A stretch of 64,000 nucleotides of DNA from Telopea speciosissima (Eukaryota; Streptophyta; Magnoliopsida; Proteales; Proteaceae): positions 65,523,557 to 65,587,556 of the forward strand of contig NC_057921.1 of the NCBI RefSeq assembly GCF_018873765.1, in the 5' to 3' direction. Shown in pieces: positions 62,501 through 64,000 of the stretch. Below the pieces are notes generated by a model. That model worked only from the letters and a program-made list of their open reading frames with translations, was not told where the DNA came from and did not search any database. The position numbers and the translations under genes were made by a program. Within the stretch, counting starts at the first letter, position 1; every line of letters starts with the position of its first letter.

Positions 62501-63532
62501 TTTATTTAAGACAAACTTCATAAAGTAACTTCTCTGCAATATATTTTATTGGAGAAATCAGTGCAAGATGGAACATTTGCTTGGATATGGGTTCAAGTGT
62601 TTATATCAACAGGTTTCAGAATATACCTCATAATCCTCTAATCAAATCTCGAACACTATGTGCATTTGAATTTTGACCCAGTTGAGAATATATCATTACA
62701 TTTGTCTGTCTCCAAGGCGCAAAATTCTAAACTCATCCGCATATAAACAAAAACAGACAATAATGTAGCAGCTGTTTTGCTTCTAGAAGATGTCTTGGTA
62801 CTGTTTTAATTTTTGTGAGAGTTTCCAGTCCCCTTTCTCCATAATGCATGCTGAACTAACCTCCAATGGTTCCTTGGACATTGTCCTATAGTACAGCACA
62901 GAGGTGGTGGTAATATCTGTTACTCATGGGGTGGGGGGGATTTGGCTGGTGTATCATGGACATCCATAGAAAAGGTATTAGCATCCATAGTTCCATTCAA
63001 ACTTCTAGCTTCTTTTTCATTCATTTATCCCCCTGCCTTTAGCTAAACTTAGAAGCTTTGTTGTTCTTATTTCGAAGATGCACTTAAAAAGTTTTACTAA
63101 CTTCTTTTGGGACTCTTTTCAAATTAATTTTCCTACTAGTAATGAGATACCTTGAGCATAACTATGCAACTCTTGCGGTTGAACTCCACTCACTGTTTTC
63201 AAATTCCGAAGCTGTGAGTTCCTGTGGGGTTGGGTTTATTTTTTTTTAATAATATAACTAGGGGACCCAGTCTTGTTTCATTTGTTCATTCTATTTTAGG
63301 GAAATGATTCATAAGGAACCTCTATTCTATGGATGCCTTCTCTTTTGTTTTTGAATTTACCTTCACTAAAATTCTTTACGACTACATTTTAACGTATGTC
63401 CTTGATGATTTGGTACCACTGTAGGAAGAATCCGAAGCTGGTATTGGTTCTCAGAGTATGGTTTGATGGTTTATAATATGTCAAAGAATAGATACTGTGA
63501 GCGGATTGGTAGACAACACAAAAGCAATCATG
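53518..63532 (+). CDS. PRIMPOL: PrimPol, DNA-directed primase/polymerase (partial, 11 exons seen)
   Basis: Exons: 53518-53587, 54024-54178, 54703-54857, 54994-55140, 55252-55303, 55986-56160, 58388-58470, 58849-59055, 59999-60115, 60294-60450, 63425-63532. Phase is kept at all junctions, giving 475 complete codons before the window ends. The archaeo-eukaryotic primase fold is shown by motif I, LYFDLEF (D202 and E204), motif II, FSRHL (S255 and H257), and motif III, VDSAVYTRNRCFRL (D313), the metal- and nucleotide-binding residues of PrimPol. Upstream blocks HVFSYQDHFNGQRRFLVSTY and downstream block IGRQHKSNH also match. PrimPol restarts replication beyond lesions by making new primers in nucleus and organelles of other eukaryotes. 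The zinc-knuckle exon that should follow is outside the window. Start at 53518 is preferred because the text after it resembles the family N-terminus. Introns 6 and 10 hold transposon insertions. Confidence 0.92.
56426..56545. mobile_element. Foldback element, 120 bp, in PrimPol intron 6
   Basis: The arms atgttctctgtgc and gcacagagaacat are perfect inverse copies. The inner parts 'ctgcacccagacacatggg' and 'cccatgtgtctgggtgcag' pair as well, so nearly the whole element folds into one hairpin. It is related to 41745-41866 and, by its centre, to 22451-22572. Confidence 0.88.
56941..57988. mobile_element. hAT-like non-autonomous element, 1.05 kb, rich in tatcgat words
   Basis: The ends caaggtttaaagtatcggt and (inverse) ctgggtttaaagtatcggt form a 19-bp TIR with two mismatches. 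A perfect 8-bp target duplication, agtgtaag, lies at 56933-56940 and 57989-57996. Both ends are packed with repeats of 'gtatcg', 'tatcgatac' and 'cgatacgtatcg'. No transposase is present. The 91-codon and 76-codon frames across the right end are by-products of the repeat. It is in PrimPol intron 6. Confidence 0.88.
60580..60845 (+). mobile_element. Ty1/copia-type 5' LTR end and primer-binding site
   Basis: The word tggtatcagagc at 60834-60845 is the standard plant primer-binding site complementary to initiator methionine tRNA. Just before it an LTR-like stretch ends in ...tgtgaca, contains a TATA-like 'cattataaataaaagg' near 60690 and a pyrimidine-rich part. The left edge is not certain. No gag or pol gene is recognisable downstream, so this is a remnant inside PrimPol intron 10. 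Confidence 0.75.
60846..63424. other. Rest of PrimPol intron 10
   Basis: Sequence downstream of the primer-binding site with no recognisable gag, protease or polymerase. Short open frames (such as 61213-61449) match no family I know. It is probably a decayed retroelement interior plus intron. Confidence 0.5.
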
Positions 63533-64000
63533 GTAATATTTATTTTGGTTATTTACTTCATCTTCTCTGTTATGTTTTAAGCAATATGTGCCTGTGCAAA
63601 ATTTATTTCTTTTAAAAGCATTTATGTACCTCATGCCTTTCGTTATGGATTCTTTCTGTCATAACGAAAGTGGGGAGCAACCCTCAAAGTGGTTTTCTTA
63701 AAAGCCTACTGTGGGTTTGATTGTTATATTGGGAAAAAGAGTGTGAAACTGTATCCATACTGTTGTAAATGTATGCTTTCTCTTAAAACATCCGCCAGAC
63801 AAAATAATATGGATTTTAGAAAATTAAAGTGCAGAATATGGCGGATATCGATACCTACCTACTTAGGTACCCCCACAAATTTTTTCTTGCATCTTTTTGA
63901 CAAATCTTTTGCTACTGGACACTGTTACTTAAACCCAATCTATTCCCATGCCATATGTTTGTATGTCCTGCATTAGCACCTCTTTTTGTCCTTTTGTTAA
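63533..64000. other. Start of PrimPol intron 11
   Basis: It begins with a GT donor directly after exon 11 and shows no further PrimPol exon. The zinc-knuckle exon must lie beyond the window. A 95-codon frame at 63689-63976 has no recognisable match. Confidence 0.55.

Overview
This is nuclear DNA of a flowering plant. It has long GT-AG introns, plant-type genes (a DDA1 homologue and a plant PinX1-type G-patch protein), an Au-like SINE, Sirevirus-like purine tracts and many MULE- and hAT-type miniature elements. The species cannot be fixed from sequence alone. Four protein genes could be assembled exon by exon, with reading phase kept across every junction. Most of the rest is transposon-derived.

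Layout. 1-0.9 kb: upstream region of the first gene. 0.9-5.4 kb (+): nine-exon TRAIP-type RING E3 ligase, 593 aa. 5.4-10.2 kb: non-coding, with a short tandem repeat carrying a G16 tract. 10.2-18.4 kb (-): ten-exon G-patch protein of the PinX1/GPATCH4 type, 413 aa, convergent with the first gene. 18.7-25.5 kb: transposon block with two nested elements that have long terminal inverted repeats, a foldback element, SINE pieces, a retroelement RNase H relic and a Ty3/gypsy reverse-transcriptase relic. 25.98-42.71 kb: a direct tandem duplication of an approximately 8.2-kb unit. Each copy holds an open reading frame for a putative plant transposon protein, a gene fragment on the minus strand and a 91-bp duplicated motif. 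The second copy alone carries a 1.5-kb element with long inverted repeats. 43.7-52.3 kb (+): four-exon DDA1 gene (99 aa) whose 6.5-kb first intron holds a broken LINE reverse transcriptase and a hAT-like miniature element. 53.5 kb to the window end (+): a PrimPol gene, eleven exons visible and the 3' end missing, with all three catalytic motifs intact. Its introns hold a 1.05-kb hAT-like element, a foldback element and a copia-type LTR with its primer-binding site.

Functionally, TRAIP and PrimPol are both replication-stress factors in other eukaryotes. The PinX1-like protein is expected to act in the nucleolus as a helicase cofactor, and DDA1 is a substrate-side subunit of CRL4 ubiquitin ligases. 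Their closeness here is probably chance. I found no CRISPR array, tRNA, rRNA or obviously new multi-gene system. The most informative structures are the tandem duplication, the nested elements with matching target-site duplications, and the family of near-perfect foldback elements.
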